Positions 1 to 10,000 are shown, numbered from the stretch's first letter. The stretch: 53,829 bases of DNA from Colwellia psychrerythraea (GCA_002163005.1 MAAF01000053.1:1-53829), one strand, 5' to 3'. Program-made: numbers and translations. The notes: a model not told the origin generated them from the sequence alone.

Positions 1-2478
1 GCAGGCATTAGCATTGCAACCTATATAGACGGCGCTACCGGCACTATTACTTTTGAAGAAGAAACAGCCACTGGCGGTATTCTTTTTAAAGTAGACGCTA
101 CTTCAGGCAGTGAAAAAGCAGTCTTAAATGCCTCCGCTGAATTTTCAGAAGATAAAAAAAGTATTACCTTAACAATTGATGGTTTAGTTGAATCTGCAGG
201 TGCTAAATTCACCTTGAATGAAGGTAGTTTTGCAAGAGTTAACTTAGACACAGCAGCCTCACGTGCAGCTTTCGATGATGATACTTATGAAGGTAAAATT
301 GTTTCTGGTGAGCTAGAGCTAACTTTATCATTAGCACAAAAAGCAACGGACTTCGTACCTAACCCTGTAACATTTGAAGGTATGGTAAAAACCAAACTGC
401 TACCAGTTAAAGAGCGAATACTTGATGAACGTTGGGATTGGGATCAACAAAATCAACAAAGTGTTATTAGCTATGGTCGCAATAAATTAGAAACTTTTGT
501 ACAGCCTGAAATGTTAACGCTAAGTGGTGCTTTTACTTCACTTGAAGGTGATTTAATCAGTGCAACCTTAACTGTTAATATTGATGACTTAGCGACTTAT
601 GAAGCGCCTGAATTTAAGTACATAGGCAAAGAAGTAGCAGATGTTGTTAACTTTACTTTCTCTGAAGACTTAAACAATATTGTGCTCACTGAAGCAGATA
701 AAACAGTTGATAATGAACAAATAGTAGAAACACGTATATTTACTCCGGGTGACGAAGTAGGAGAATGGACAGCCACAAGTTCAGTTATAGCGGCTAACCC
801 TGATGAGCATTACTGGGGTACAGGTCTTGAGCGAAAAATCATTACCAAGCGTTTTGATTCTGGCCTTACTGAAGAAGCAATTCGTTATACTCGCGCCTAC
901 ATTACTGGTGAAGACGAAGCAAGTTTTGGCGTAAAATCAGTTGAAATTACTCCTGTAAATCATAATGGAAACCTTTCAACGGATGCTTATAATATTAGAA
1001 TTATTAGCAGCGGCTTTAAACAGGATGATAAAGAATATGATGGCACTAGCTTTGCCACTTTAATGGATGCAAATGGCAATGTATTAACTAGTGATGGTAA
1101 CCTACATAACTGGAATACTGCTTGGAATGCTGGCGAATTCGCCAGCATTGAAGAATTTATGGAAATAGAGTCTTATCAACTAATAGCCAACCCATTAACC
1201 GTTAGCAATGGTGCAGAGTTATTATCTCAAACTATTACTAGTTGGTGGGGTAATATCTATAGTTTAAATATAGAAGATGTTGGTACTGTAAAAGTATTCT
1301 TTAATGACGAAGAACTGGCTGATATTGCTGCTGGTGAATTTACTGAATTAAATCCTACGGCTTATTTAACGCAACCATTAATCAAAGATGTATTAACTGT
1401 TGAAGTAAGTGAAGATGCTAATACCGTAAGCTATTTAATCGAAAATGGCCTTTCGCGTAAGTTTGCTTTTTCTGGAGCAGGTAATGGTAATTTTACCGCA
1501 GAAATAACTACAACCGATTTTGAGGCCGGTGAGGAGCATCATACAGCCACTAAAACAATTGTATCAATCACCGAAGATATTAGTTTGAATGTTGATAAAG
1601 TTAGACTAAACATAACCGAGTCACATACAGCATATCCGACGGTTCTTAACGGCGGCAGTCATCAAATTATTATCACTCCTCAGGACAATGATGGTGATGG
1701 TGATGCGGATCAATTCATCGCTACACATGGATATGGCGACCACTTCAATGCTAATGGTGAATTAGTTGATGAAGCTAATGATGTTATTGTTTTTGATAAT
1801 AGTATTTATGAAATATTTAATTCTTATGATGAAGTGCACTGGAACGAGCCAAACTTTGCTAATGACGTACCTTTTAATCCGTTAACTGCCGATAATGCTC
1901 TTAACGTGTTCAAAGATATCATCGCTAATGAGTCTAACTCGCCTTATGTCTGGGTTGATGATATTGGCCGACTTGAAGTTACTTTAAGTGATGAAGACTT
2001 AGACTCAATTATTGCTAACAGCACCACCATGTTTGATGGTTACAATATTGAAGCTGATGATAACAACATACTTGAAGATGAAGATACCTTCCTCGATGTA
2101 AATGCAGCACTAACATTAGAAGCTATCTTAGGTGACTACCAAGTGAAGTTACAACTTTCAGGCGAAAGAACTGCGCTTGAACAGGGTGCTTTTGACCTTG
2201 ATATGAGCTACCGCTTACCCGGTGCAGACACGCAACGTTCATTTACTGCACATTACAACACCGAAGTAGAAGGTCGTTTAACGGCTAATAATACTGATGG
2301 TGTAGTCTTAGTACTAAATGAGCCCGATGAAGATGCGACAGGTACTCAAGAGCTTGGACAAATCCTCGTTGGCCCAACCGCTATAGTTGCTGCAACCATT
2401 GAAGATAGAGATGGCGCTATTTTTATCGTTTATGCAGATATTGATAATGATGGCGTGCAAGAAGAAGAAACTTTATAA
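1..2478 (+). CDS. Large acidic repetitive secreted or surface protein, C-terminal part (5' end outside window)
   Basis: The frame is open from base 1 to a TAA at 2476, so at least 825 residues are visible and the true start lies upstream of the window. An in-frame TTG at 214 is only an internal codon. The protein is very rich in Asp, Glu, Asn and Thr and poor in Cys and Lys, with long beta-strand-like stretches, typical of secreted or cell-surface proteins of marine bacteria. Asp-rich calcium-loop-like segments are visible (DNDGDGDADQF near residue 561, and DIDNDGVQEEE at the extreme C-terminus). No enzyme motif or named domain was recognised. A strong terminator follows. Function unknown; an adhesin or polymer-binding role is only a guess from composition. 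Confidence 0.8.
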   Translation, partial: AGISIATYIDGATGTITFEEETATGGILFKVDATSGSEKAVLNASAEFSEDKKSITLTIDGLVESAGAKFTLNEGSFARVNLDTAASRAAFDDDTYEGKIVSGELELTLSLAQKATDFVPNPVTFEGMVKTKLLPVKERILDERWDWDQQNQQSVISYGRNKLETFVQPEMLTLSGAFTSLEGDLISATLTVNIDDLATYEAPEFKYIGKEVADVVNFTFSEDLNNIVLTEADKTVDNEQIVETRIFTPGDEVGEWTATSSVIAANPDEHYWGTGLERKIITKRFDSGLTEEAIRYTRAYITGEDEASFGVKSVEITPVNHNGNLSTDAYNIRIISSGFKQDDKEYDGTSFATLMDANGNVLTSDGNLHNWNTAWNAGEFASIEEFMEIESYQLIANPLTVSNGAELLSQTITSWWGNIYSLNIEDVGTVKVFFNDEELADIAAGEFTELNPTAYLTQPLIKDVLTVEVSEDANTVSYLIENGLSRKFAFSGAGNGNFTAEITTTDFEAGEEHHTATKTIVSITEDISLNVDKVRLNITESHTAYPTVLNGGSHQIIITPQDNDGDGDADQFIATHGYGDHFNANGELVDEANDVIVFDNSIYEIFNSYDEVHWNEPNFANDVPFNPLTADNALNVFKDIIANESNSPYVWVDDIGRLEVTLSDEDLDSIIANSTTMFDGYNIEADDNNILEDEDTFLDVNAALTLEAILGDYQVKLQLSGERTALEQGAFDLDMSYRLPGADTQRSFTAHYNTEVEGRLTANNTDGVVLVLNEPDEDATGTQELGQILVGPTAIVAATIEDRDGAIFIVYADIDNDGVQEEETL

Positions 2479-2499
2479 ACTTTACTTCGCGATCAACTA

Positions 2500-2518
2500 C
2501 TAAACGATAGTCGTTTAG
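2500..2518. other. Small hairpin after the first gene
   Basis: An 8-bp perfect inverted repeat (CTAAACGA / TCGTTTAG) with a 3-nt loop lies 22 bp after the stop codon and just before the main terminator. It has no T-tract of its own. It may stabilise the mRNA 3' end. Confidence 0.4.
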
Positions 2519-2526
2519 GTTAAATT

Positions 2527-2558
2527 AAAATGCCAGTCATTGATGACTGGCATTTTTT
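2527..2558 (+). terminator. Rho-independent terminator of the first gene
   Basis: A perfect stem TGCCAGTCA / TGACTGGCA with a TTGA loop is flanked by A4 on the left and T6 on the right. This is a canonical intrinsic terminator that separates the first gene from the next one. Confidence 0.85.
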
Positions 2559-2600
2559 ATAAGCTAACGAATAATCATTTTCTTCCAATAAGGAGTATTA

Positions 2601-3734
2601 GTGAAGATTAATTTACTTTGTGCTGTTACTTTAACTTTTTTATTTACCACTATTTGGCCAAACAAGAGTTACGCTAACAATGAACAATTCAATAATAATA
2701 ATAATGTTTCAGCTTATATACTGAGTGAGTCTTTTAGTAATATTTTACCAATAAAGCAGCTTATTGAAGACGAATGGCTGCAAGCCCCCGCAACAGATTC
2801 AAGTATTGGTTTTACTCAAAATGAAACAGGCATAAAAGCTTATTGGGGAAATTTCTCTTTTAATGTTGCTCACCGAATTGATTATTTTGTGTTTACGAAT
2901 CCCGATACCGCACAAGCTTTTTATTTAGAGCGCACTGACCAACCACTAACCACACAAGATAGTTACCAACTTTCATTAAAATTGCATCATCAACGAAGCA
3001 ATGGTTTTAGGATCGGCTATCAATGGCAATTTGACGGTTTTTCTACTGAGATTAATATCGGCTACTGGGATGTTAGTGCTAGCAGAGAATCTCAAATTAC
3101 CGGTGAAATTTTTGGCGATGAAAACAATAACATCACAGGTACAGCAGAGCTAAATGAGTTTTACAGTGATAAAAACTTTTTAAAACACACTAATAGCAAT
3201 AAATGGGAAACCGATGGTTATGGCGTAACACTTGATCTTTCGGCCAACTGGACAATAAATAGTGAGTTAGATATAACACTTGATATTAAAGATTTATACT
3301 CGAAATTTAATATGAAAAACTTAGGTTATAGTCAGGGTAATGTTGATACAGATGGTACCTTTATTAATAGCCTTGGTGGCAAGTCATATTTACCCCTGTA
3401 CCGTGGCGTTTTTGGTGCTAAAGATTTTGATTTCACCTTACCTGAACAAGTTAATTTAGTTGCTCATTATCTAGCAGAAAACTTGAGTAGCGAAGATTTC
3501 TCTCTGGGTTATCTTGCACGGTATAAGCGACAAGGAGACGTTAACTTTTATTATGCCGGTGTAGAACTCGAATTTGAAAATAGCGCACTGACACTAATGC
3601 TAGATTTAGAACACCTTTCTCCTGAAATTCAATATAGTAACTCATGGTGTGCTATTACGTTTGCTATTGATGATATTGATATAGAGAAAGCAATGCAGTT
3701 TTCTTTAGGTTTATCAGGGTACTATACTTTTTAA
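2601..3734 (+). CDS. Predicted outer-membrane beta-barrel protein, unknown function
   Basis: A 377-residue protein starting at GTG, with an AAGGAG ribosome binding site 5 nt upstream that supports this start. Residues 1-25 form a Sec signal peptide (hydrophobic core ending near SYANN). The mature part alternates aromatic and polar residues (for example RIGYQWQFDGFSTEINIGYW) and ends in aromatic Phe (GYYTF), the usual C-terminal signature of outer-membrane barrels recognised by BamA. It lies 122 bp after the preceding surface protein with a terminator between, so it is transcribed separately, although the pair could work together at the surface. No family was recognised. A cysteine occurs near the C-terminus (NSWCAI), which is unusual for a barrel strand. 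Confidence 0.75.
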   Translation: MKINLLCAVTLTFLFTTIWPNKSYANNEQFNNNNNVSAYILSESFSNILPIKQLIEDEWLQAPATDSSIGFTQNETGIKAYWGNFSFNVAHRIDYFVFTNPDTAQAFYLERTDQPLTTQDSYQLSLKLHHQRSNGFRIGYQWQFDGFSTEINIGYWDVSASRESQITGEIFGDENNNITGTAELNEFYSDKNFLKHTNSNKWETDGYGVTLDLSANWTINSELDITLDIKDLYSKFNMKNLGYSQGNVDTDGTFINSLGGKSYLPLYRGVFGAKDFDFTLPEQVNLVAHYLAENLSSEDFSLGYLARYKRQGDVNFYYAGVELEFENSALTLMLDLEHLSPEIQYSNSWCAITFAIDDIDIEKAMQFSLGLSGYYTF

Positions 3735-3752
3735 AAAGATATTATATTAAAA

Positions 3753-3779
3753 AAAAGGTGCTTATTACAAGCACCTTTT
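3753..3779. terminator. Bidirectional terminator between convergent genes
   Basis: The perfect 11-bp stem AAAAGGTGCTT / AAGCACCTTTT with a 5-nt loop carries A-runs on one side and T-runs on the other. It can end both the plus-strand barrel gene and the minus-strand ribBA gene. Confidence 0.85.
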
Positions 3780-3806
3780 ATTAATCATTAATACGAAATA
3801 AAACAG

Positions 3807-4916
3807 CTAGTCAGCAATATACTCAACCACTTCTAGGCCAAAACCTGACAGTGAGTGATATTTAGTTTGCGAACTTAATAAACGCATTTTACTTACGCCT
3901 AAGTTTGCCAGTATTTGCGAGCCTACACCAACATTGCGAGAGCCAATGTGGCGATTAGCTTCTTTTACGGTTTCACCTGCATCAATCTTGGCATATTTTT
4001 CGACCAAGTTAATTAACTCAGCTGGTGACTCATGTTTGCCTAGTAATACCAGTACACCGCCTTCTTTAGCAATTTTTTCTAACGCATTGGCCATTGGCCA
4101 AGTCGAAATACTTTCACGTTGACTGAATAATAAATCTCTAAAAGTATTTTCTAAATGTACACGTACTAAAGTAGGCTGATCAGCTTTAATTTCGCCTTTA
4201 GTTAAGGCAAAGTGTGCTTGACCGTCAATGGTGTCTTTAAACACGGTTAAATCAAACTCACCAAAAGCGGTAGGGAGTTTACACTGAGAAACGCGTTCAA
4301 TCGTTGTTTCAGTAGCATTTCTAAATTCAATTAAATCGGCAATGGTGCCCATTTTTATATCATGTTTTTCTGCAATAATTTCCAAGTCAGAGCGGCGTGC
4401 CATCGTGCCATCTTCATTTAAAATCTCGACAATAACAGCAGCTGATTCAAAACCAGCCATACGTGCTAAATCAACACTCGCTTCAGTATGACCTGCGCGA
4501 TTTAATACACCGCCATCTTTAGCGATTAATGGAAAGATATGGCCTGGTTGAACGATACTAAGATGTGTCGCTTCTTTATTTGCCGCAGCAAGTACAGTCG
4601 TTGCACGATCAGCAGCAGATATACCTGTAGTTACACCAGTAGCCGCTTCAATTGATACGGTAAAGTTGGTACTAAACTGTGCTTCATTTTTATCTACCAT
4701 TAAGGGCAGCTTCAATGTTTCACACTTTTCACGGCTCATTGGCATACAAATTAAGCCACGGCCGTGGGTTGCCATAAAATTAATTGCAGCAGGAGTCACT
4801 TTTTCAGCGGCCATAATGAAGTCGCCTTCATTTTCTCTGTCTTCATCATCCATTAAAATAACCATCTTACCTAATGCGATGTCTGCGATGATTTCTTGTG
4901 GGGTATTTAAATTCAT
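3807..4916 (-). CDS. ribBA: 3,4-dihydroxy-2-butanone-4-phosphate synthase with degenerate GTP cyclohydrolase II domain (RibBX type)
   Basis: 369 residues. The N-terminal ~200 residues are a complete DHBP synthase, which converts ribulose 5-phosphate to the four-carbon precursor of riboflavin. The acidic loop [11 protein letters not shown], the THGRGL segment and the QPGHIFPL and RAGHTEAS motifs are all present. The C-terminal half aligns in layout with GTP cyclohydrolase II (LVRVH, and the end [12 protein letters not shown]). However, it lacks the zinc cysteines (normally ECLTGD...CDCG, here [15 protein letters not shown]) and the QEGRGIGL loop, so it should not hydrolyse GTP. This matches the RibBX variant known from Proteobacteria; a separate ribA should exist elsewhere. 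It is the last gene of the rib cluster, 134 bp after ribE. No ribH or nusB follows, unlike the common gene order. Confidence 0.93.
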   Translation of the reverse strand: MNLNTPQEIIADIALGKMVILMDDEDRENEGDFIMAAEKVTPAAINFMATHGRGLICMPMSREKCETLKLPLMVDKNEAQFSTNFTVSIEAATGVTTGISAADRATTVLAAANKEATHLSIVQPGHIFPLIAKDGGVLNRAGHTEASVDLARMAGFESAAVIVEILNEDGTMARRSDLEIIAEKHDIKMGTIADLIEFRNATETTIERVSQCKLPTAFGEFDLTVFKDTIDGQAHFALTKGEIKADQPTLVRVHLENTFRDLLFSQRESISTWPMANALEKIAKEGGVLVLLGKHESPAELINLVEKYAKIDAGETVKEANRHIGSRNVGVGSQILANLGVSKMRLLSSQTKYHSLSGFGLEVVEYIAD

Positions 4917-5050
4917 TTCGGCCTCTTTAAATGGCTAGCTATGTTGTTAGCCTATTTTAACTATTTTTATTTGGTCTGTTTTTATGAGTATATAAGGTAT
5001 ATGTACTCATCATTTAATTACTTGCTTTTTGTTTATTGGTCGAAAATGAG

Positions 5051-5737
5051 CTATTTAATAAAGCCTGCTTTTAATAACATGGATTCGCTAACATTCGACT
5101 TTGGTGCTTGCTCACCTTCTCCCGTTTTAGTAAGTAGGCGCTCTAAGTAACGTGCAATTAAATCTACTTCAATGTTCACCTTGCTACCTACTTGGTACTG
5201 AGCGAAGATGGTTTCTTTTACTGTGTGTGGCACGATTGTTAATCGAAATTTACCTTTTGAGCCATCTTCAGCAAGCGCATTAACCGTTAAGCTTGTACCA
5301 TCAATAGTGACTGAGCCTTTTTCAGCAATATAGTGCGCTAAATCACTTGGCATACTTAACCAGTATTCAATACTATTACCATTGTTATTGATAGCTAATA
5401 TTTCACTGACACCATCTACATGCCCTGAAACCATATGACCACCAAAACGTGTGCTTGCCAACATTGCTTTTTCTAGGTTCACTTTACTGCCAACCTGATA
5501 GTTGGCAAAACCAGTACGCTGCAGGGTTTCATTCGAAACATCTGCGCTATAACTGCCATTAGTTTTGCCGCTATCAAAATCAACCACAGTAAGGCAAATA
5601 CCGTTGGTTGCGATAGAGTCACCCAGTTTAACATCACTCATGTCCAAGCTATTGGTATCAATAACTAAACGAGCACCTTGGGCATTAACATTGATGGCCT
5701 TTATAGTACCAACAGCTTCGATAATTCCTGTAAACAT
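5051..5737 (-). CDS. ribE: Riboflavin synthase, alpha subunit
   Basis: 228 residues. It catalyses dismutation of two 6,7-dimethyl-8-ribityllumazine molecules to riboflavin. It begins with the diagnostic MFTGIIEAVG and consists of two tandem lumazine-binding barrels (residues ~1-97 and ~98-200). The second repeats the first's pattern (GHMVSGHVDG, IDGTSLTVN versus ATNGICLTVVDF). The C-terminal tail is slightly longer than the E. coli protein, which is named ribC or ribE depending on nomenclature. It lies 12 bp downstream of ribD and is almost certainly co-transcribed with it. Confidence 0.97.
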   Translation of the reverse strand: MFTGIIEAVGTIKAINVNAQGARLVIDTNSLDMSDVKLGDSIATNGICLTVVDFDSGKTNGSYSADVSNETLQRTGFANYQVGSKVNLEKAMLASTRFGGHMVSGHVDGVSEILAINNNGNSIEYWLSMPSDLAHYIAEKGSVTIDGTSLTVNALAEDGSKGKFRLTIVPHTVKETIFAQYQVGSKVNIEVDLIARYLERLLTKTGEGEQAPKSNVSESMLLKAGFIK

Positions 5738-5749
5738 AGACTTCTCTAT

Positions 5750-7003
5750 TTAATGTTGTGTTAGTTGGCTAGTGATGCGGATATCTCCACCAACCAGTCG
5801 AATATCACTAATGGTTAATGCCTTGGCTTCGTTTAGCCTTGAAATTGAAGGCATTTCCACTAAATTTTTACCATCGCCACCCATTAATTTAGGCGCTTGA
5901 TAAAGAATAAGTTCATTCACTAAATTTTGCTCAATAAAAGCACCACTTAATTGTGCCCCCGACTCAATTAAAATATCATTGAGCCCTCGCTTTGCTAAGT
6001 ATTCTAACAAAAGCTTTAAATTTATTTTCAATTTACCTTGGGCGTTTTTCGCCATAGGTAATTGCACCTGTTCTACGAAATGCGGCCATTTTGGTAAGTT
6101 TTCAAGATGTGATTCAATTTTATTTTCAATGTAGCCCGGAGCTATGCCATTAATAATTAAAATTTCTGACTCATGTTCGAATAATGCGAGGTTTGGCGTT
6201 AACCTATTTTGACTATCGATAACAATGCGCAATGGCTGACGAATTGTTTCTTCTGGGTAATTATTTTTCAACTCCCCCAGCTCAGACCAACGTACCGTCA
6301 TTTTAGCATTATCAAAGAGGACTGAGTCTGCTCCGGTAATAATCGCACAACTCTGAGCACGTAAACGTTGCACATCTTGTCGAGCATCCGCTGACGTAAT
6401 CCATTTACTTTCACCACTGGCCATGGCTGTTTTTCCATCCAGACTTGCTGCTAACTTACAGCGTACATAAGGAAGGTTATTGACCATCTGGTGAATAAAA
6501 CCGACGTTAAGTAGCCTTGCGCTTTGTTCTAGCAAACCAGATTGCACCGTGATGCCAGCTTTTTCTAAAAGGGATAAGCCATTACCAGAAACTTGTGGGT
6601 TGGGATCCACCATGGCTGCAATAACATGGCTAACACCGGCATCAATCAATGCTTGTGCACAGGGGGGAGTACGGCCAAAATGGCTGCAAGGTTCAAGGGT
6701 AACATAAGCGGTAGCCCCTTCTATTAAGGCAAGGTTATTTGCTTTTGCTTCTGCTAAGGCATTGACTTCCGCATGCCCCTGCCCTGCCTTTTGATGATAA
6801 CCTTCACCAATAACCTTACCAATACTTTCTTTATAGCTCACTAACACGCAACCAACTCTTGGGTTGGGGGACGTTGTGAAATGCCCTTTTTTAGCTAAAT
6901 CTATAGCCCTAGACATAAAGTGCTTATCTTGTGTGGTAAAGCCTTGGTCAGTAAAGTCTTGTCCAGTAAAGGCCTTGTTGTTATTAGGCAGGCTCGTTTT
7001 CAT
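5750..7003 (-). CDS. ribD: Bifunctional pyrimidine deaminase/reductase of riboflavin synthesis
   Basis: 417 residues. The N-terminal deaminase carries the zinc motif HAEVNALAEA and PCSHFGRTPPC (His and two Cys ligands, Glu proton shuttle). The C-terminal part is the NADPH-dependent reductase (KLAASLDGKTAM, SAGAD-like ITGADSVLFDN, ILIESGAQLSGAF). The chosen start adds about 30 residues before the conserved MSRAIDLA block. This extension contains a short imperfect duplication (TGQDFTDQGFTTQD), so translation could also begin at the later Met. The start codon is 1 bp from the nrdR stop codon, indicating translational coupling. Confidence 0.96.
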   Translation of the reverse strand: MKTSLPNNNKAFTGQDFTDQGFTTQDKHFMSRAIDLAKKGHFTTSPNPRVGCVLVSYKESIGKVIGEGYHQKAGQGHAEVNALAEAKANNLALIEGATAYVTLEPCSHFGRTPPCAQALIDAGVSHVIAAMVDPNPQVSGNGLSLLEKAGITVQSGLLEQSARLLNVGFIHQMVNNLPYVRCKLAASLDGKTAMASGESKWITSADARQDVQRLRAQSCAIITGADSVLFDNAKMTVRWSELGELKNNYPEETIRQPLRIVIDSQNRLTPNLALFEHESEILIINGIAPGYIENKIESHLENLPKWPHFVEQVQLPMAKNAQGKLKINLKLLLEYLAKRGLNDILIESGAQLSGAFIEQNLVNELILYQAPKLMGGDGKNLVEMPSISRLNEAKALTISDIRLVGGDIRITSQLTQH

Positions 7004-7004
7004 A

Positions 7005-7502
7005 TTATTTAGCCACTTTAGGTACTTTAGTTTTTTTTGCTTTACCGTTTTTTTCTTTTCCTAATCGCGTGATCTCATCAGCAAACTCGCTGATATCTTC
7101 AAAGGACAAATAAACGGAGGCAAAACGTAAGTAAGCAACTTTATCTAATTCCTTAAGCTGCGCCATAATTAAGTCTCCGAGCATCTCACTAGTGATTTCT
7201 CGCTCACCAGTAGCACGCATTTGAGACTTCAACTTATTCACCGCCAACTCTATTTGCTCCATGCTAACAGGGCGTTTTTCTAATGCTCGGGTTAAGCCAC
7301 TCAGCATTTTATCTTCATTAAACGGTTCTCTGCTGCCATCACGCTTTATGATTCTTGGCATAACCAATTCAGCACTTTCAAAGGTAGTATAACGTTCGTG
7401 ACAAGCTAAACATTCACGACGTCGTCTTACTTGATGACCATCAGAAACTAAACGTGAATCGATGACTTTAGTGTCATTCGCTGAACAAAATGGACAATAC
7501 AT
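7005..7502 (-). CDS. nrdR: Transcriptional repressor NrdR of ribonucleotide reductase genes
   Basis: 165 residues. A zinc ribbon is formed by Cys3, Cys6, Cys31 and Cys34 ([23 protein letters not shown]), followed by an ATP-cone domain ([14 protein letters not shown] and onward). The family senses ATP/dATP and represses nrd operons through NrdR boxes. The C-terminal tail is Lys-rich ([14 protein letters not shown]) and extends about 15 residues beyond the usual length. It is first in the nrdR-ribD-ribE-ribBA run, a conserved gammaproteobacterial arrangement, and is separated from glyA by a terminator. Confidence 0.97.
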   Translation of the reverse strand: MYCPFCSANDTKVIDSRLVSDGHQVRRRRECLACHERYTTFESAELVMPRIIKRDGSREPFNEDKMLSGLTRALEKRPVSMEQIELAVNKLKSQMRATGEREITSEMLGDLIMAQLKELDKVAYLRFASVYLSFEDISEFADEITRLGKEKNGKAKKTKVPKVAK

Positions 7503-7537
7503 GATTTACCTACGGTAATGAAAACTAAATTACGGAC

Positions 7538-7568
7538 AAAAAAAATGGCCGCTCAAGGCGACCATTTT
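7538..7568 (-). terminator. Terminator between glyA and nrdR
   Basis: Read on the minus strand, an 11-bp stem AAAATGGTCGC / GCGGCCATTTT (one G-T wobble) with a 5-nt loop is followed by eight T. It ends glyA transcription before nrdR. Confidence 0.8.
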
Positions 7569-7615
7569 AATATAAATTCACTTATATTAGTGAATTAGTT
7601 TTTCATTCAACTGTT

Positions 7616-8875
7616 TTACTTTTGGTAAACAGGGAAACGAGCACATAACTCTTTAACTTGATCTTGAACACGTTTGCTAACGTCTTCATTTTCAATATCA
7701 TCAAGAATGTCACAAATCCAGCCAGTTAATGCCTTAGTTTCTTCAGTACCAAAACCACGACGAGTAATCGCTGGAGTACCTAAACGTAGACCTGATGTAA
7801 CAAACGGAGAACGCGGATCGTTTGGCACTGAGTTTTTGTTCACTGTGATGTGTGCTTTACCTAAAGCGGCATCAGCATCTTTACCAGTAATATCTTTATC
7901 AATTAAATCAAGTAACAATAAGTGGTTTTGAGTACCGTTAGATACTACTTTATAACCACGTTCTTGTAACACAGCTACCATTGCTAAAGCGTTATCTAAA
8001 ACACCTTGTTGGTAAACTTTAAATTCTGGTGATAATGCTTCTTTAAATGCAACGGCTTTCGCTGCAATGATATGCATTAATGGGCCACCTTGGCCACCAG
8101 GGAAAACAGCGCTATTAAGCTTTTTGTAAATAGCTTCGTCATCACAAGCAGAAACAATTAAACCGCCACGTGGGCCAGCTAACGTTTTATGGGTAGTTGT
8201 CGTAACCACATGGGCGTGTGGTAATGGACTAGGGTAAAGACCTGCAGCGATCAGACCAGCAACGTGAGCCATATCAACGAAGAAGATAGCGTTAACTTTA
8301 TCAGCAATCTTACGCATACGTGCCCAGTCAACAACACCTGAGAATGCTGAGAAGCCACCGATAATCATTTCTGGTTGGTGCTCTACAGCTAAACGCTCTA
8401 ATTCTGCGTAATCAATATCGCCAGTTTCTGGGTGTAAACCGTATTGGAAAGCTTCATAAGACTTACCAGAAAAGCTTACATGTGAACCATGAGTTAAGTG
8501 ACCGCCATGAGCTAAGCTCATACCTAACACTTTACCACCAGGCTTAACTAAAGCTTGGAAAACGGCTGCGTTAGCTTGTGAACCAGCATGAGGCTGAACG
8601 TTGGCATAAGTAGCACCAAATAATTCTTTAGCACGGTCAATAGCTAATTGCTCAGCGATATCAACATATTCACAACCACCGTAGTAACGCTTGCCAGGGT
8701 AACCTTCAGCGTATTTGTTAGTAAGTTGTGAGCCTTGTGCTTCAAGAACGCGCGGGCTACAGTAGTTTTCAGAAGCAATTAATTCAATGTGCTCTTCTTG
8801 GCGAACAACTTCATTGCTCATTGCTTGATAAAGTTCTGGATCAAAATCAGCAATATTCATATCACGAGTAAACAT
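7616..8875 (-). CDS. glyA: Serine hydroxymethyltransferase
   Basis: 419 residues, full length. A PLP enzyme interconverting serine and tetrahydrofolate with glycine and 5,10-methylene-THF; the main source of one-carbon units. The PLP-lysine motif [16 protein letters not shown] lies around residue 230, and the N-terminal substrate region [21 protein letters not shown] is intact. The start is [19 protein letters not shown], typical for the family. It is transcribed alone, with its own downstream terminator; glyA next to nrdR is a common arrangement in gammaproteobacteria. Confidence 0.97.
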   Translation of the reverse strand: MFTRDMNIADFDPELYQAMSNEVVRQEEHIELIASENYCSPRVLEAQGSQLTNKYAEGYPGKRYYGGCEYVDIAEQLAIDRAKELFGATYANVQPHAGSQANAAVFQALVKPGGKVLGMSLAHGGHLTHGSHVSFSGKSYEAFQYGLHPETGDIDYAELERLAVEHQPEMIIGGFSAFSGVVDWARMRKIADKVNAIFFVDMAHVAGLIAAGLYPSPLPHAHVVTTTTHKTLAGPRGGLIVSACDDEAIYKKLNSAVFPGGQGGPLMHIIAAKAVAFKEALSPEFKVYQQGVLDNALAMVAVLQERGYKVVSNGTQNHLLLLDLIDKDITGKDADAALGKAHITVNKNSVPNDPRSPFVTSGLRLGTPAITRRGFGTEETKALTGWICDILDDIENEDVSKRVQDQVKELCARFPVYQK

Positions 8876-9334
8876 GTTTTATTCCTTAAGTATTTCAGCC
8901 CAAGGCTGCAAACGGTGCCCTAGTTACCTACTTAGTTTAGTTAACTTGGACACACAAAAATTAGTGGCGGTATTTTGCCTGATTTTTGCCTGTATGTACA
9001 CGGCAAAACGGGCTAGCCTTAGTGCATTTCGCACTGTTCTATAGCGTAAGCTGTTAAGCTATCGAACTTAACAGCGCAATAAAAGTTTTCACCAAAGCAA
9101 GCAAACAGACTATAACTAATAAAAAAGCAAGTTACAACGAATTTAAAACAGAAATTAAAACAAATACCCGAATTATAAACAGCTATCGCAGGTAAAGTGC
9201 AAATTATTAATGGAGCCATGAATATTATTGCAATACAGGAAAGGCTGGCCCCATAGTTAGTGGTGATATTATTTACCGGCAATTATTTATGACTTTATTG
9301 TGTAAATATAAACGTTATATTCACACATACATAG
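8876..9334. other. Intergenic region upstream of glyA with inverted repeats
   Basis: 459 bp without a convincing gene. It must hold the glyA promoter near its left end. It contains AGTGC-ATTTC-GCACT (9021-9035) and, 14 bp further on, a perfect 9-bp inverted repeat GCTGTTAAG / CTTAACAGC with an 8-nt loop (9050-9075). A possible 87-codon minus-strand frame (9019-9282) runs through these repeats, is Cys/Phe-rich and has no family resemblance, so it is not called as a gene. Confidence 0.5.
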
Positions 9335-10000
9335 CTAGATTAAGCTAAGCTGGCTCAACTCTTTAGTGCGCTTTTTATAGAACCAGTGGCTGATCAACCA
9401 CAAAATTACAATAACAATATTGACGGCAAAGAAAGACGGCCAAGGTGACTTTTCTAATTCTTCAATCATGGCATATACGTACCAGTTAACTGCCGGTAGC
9501 AATAACCAGCAAGACAGCTTAATTAATTTAATATATTTAATCGAAGACTCCAGCCCTGCAATAGCATTAGCTACCGCTTTATCAGGACTATCACAGCTGT
9601 GTTGCCAAATACGTAAACGTATTTTAATTTCATAATACACAAAGACTATTGAGGTTATTGCTCCAAAGGCAAGGTAAGCAATAGTTGCCGTACCCCAATC
9701 ACCTTGGTACAGGCCAACTAATAACACAATGATGAGCCCAACAGTAGCAATTACATCAATCGCCAACAAAGATTTTGCCAGCAAGGTACGTTTTTTCGTT
9801 TGTTTTAATAATGCTTGAATGTCTGTTTTTTCATAAGGTTGACTTTGCCAATCCTGGCTCAGTGTGAGCCATTGTTCATCAAGTAGATTCGTTGCCTCTG
9901 CACGAGTATCTGAGACAGCATCTGAGTTTAATTGTTCATCGGTTTCTTCATGAACGCCTTGATGAATCGCTTCATTTTCAGGCAATTTATCGTTACTCAT
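9335..10000 (-). CDS. Multi-pass membrane protein, possible anti-sigma partner
   Basis: 221 residues. The N-terminal ~70 residues are acidic and soluble (LLDEQWLTLSQDWQSQPY). Then come two pairs of transmembrane helices (about 76-98 and 103-122; 157-176 and 188-207) separated by a charged loop. The start codon overlaps the stop of the ECF sigma gene by 4 bp (ATGA), so the two are translationally coupled. A cytoplasmic N-terminus followed by membrane helices, directly after a sigma gene, is the layout of membrane anti-sigma factors. No zinc HxxxCxxC motif is present, so this is inference from position only. The last gene of the minus-strand run. Confidence 0.75.
   Translation of the reverse strand: MSNDKLPENEAIHQGVHEETDEQLNSDAVSDTRAEATNLLDEQWLTLSQDWQSQPYEKTDIQALLKQTKKRTLLAKSLLAIDVIATVGLIIVLLVGLYQGDWGTATIAYLAFGAITSIVFVYYEIKIRLRIWQHSCDSPDKAVANAIAGLESSIKYIKLIKLSCWLLLPAVNWYVYAMIEELEKSPWPSFFAVNIVIVILWLISHWFYKKRTKELSQLSLI

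Noticed and set aside
9019..9282. 87-codon minus-strand frame upstream of glyA
   Set aside because: Cys/Phe-rich composition, no ribosome binding site, no family, and it runs through inverted repeats; treated as non-coding.
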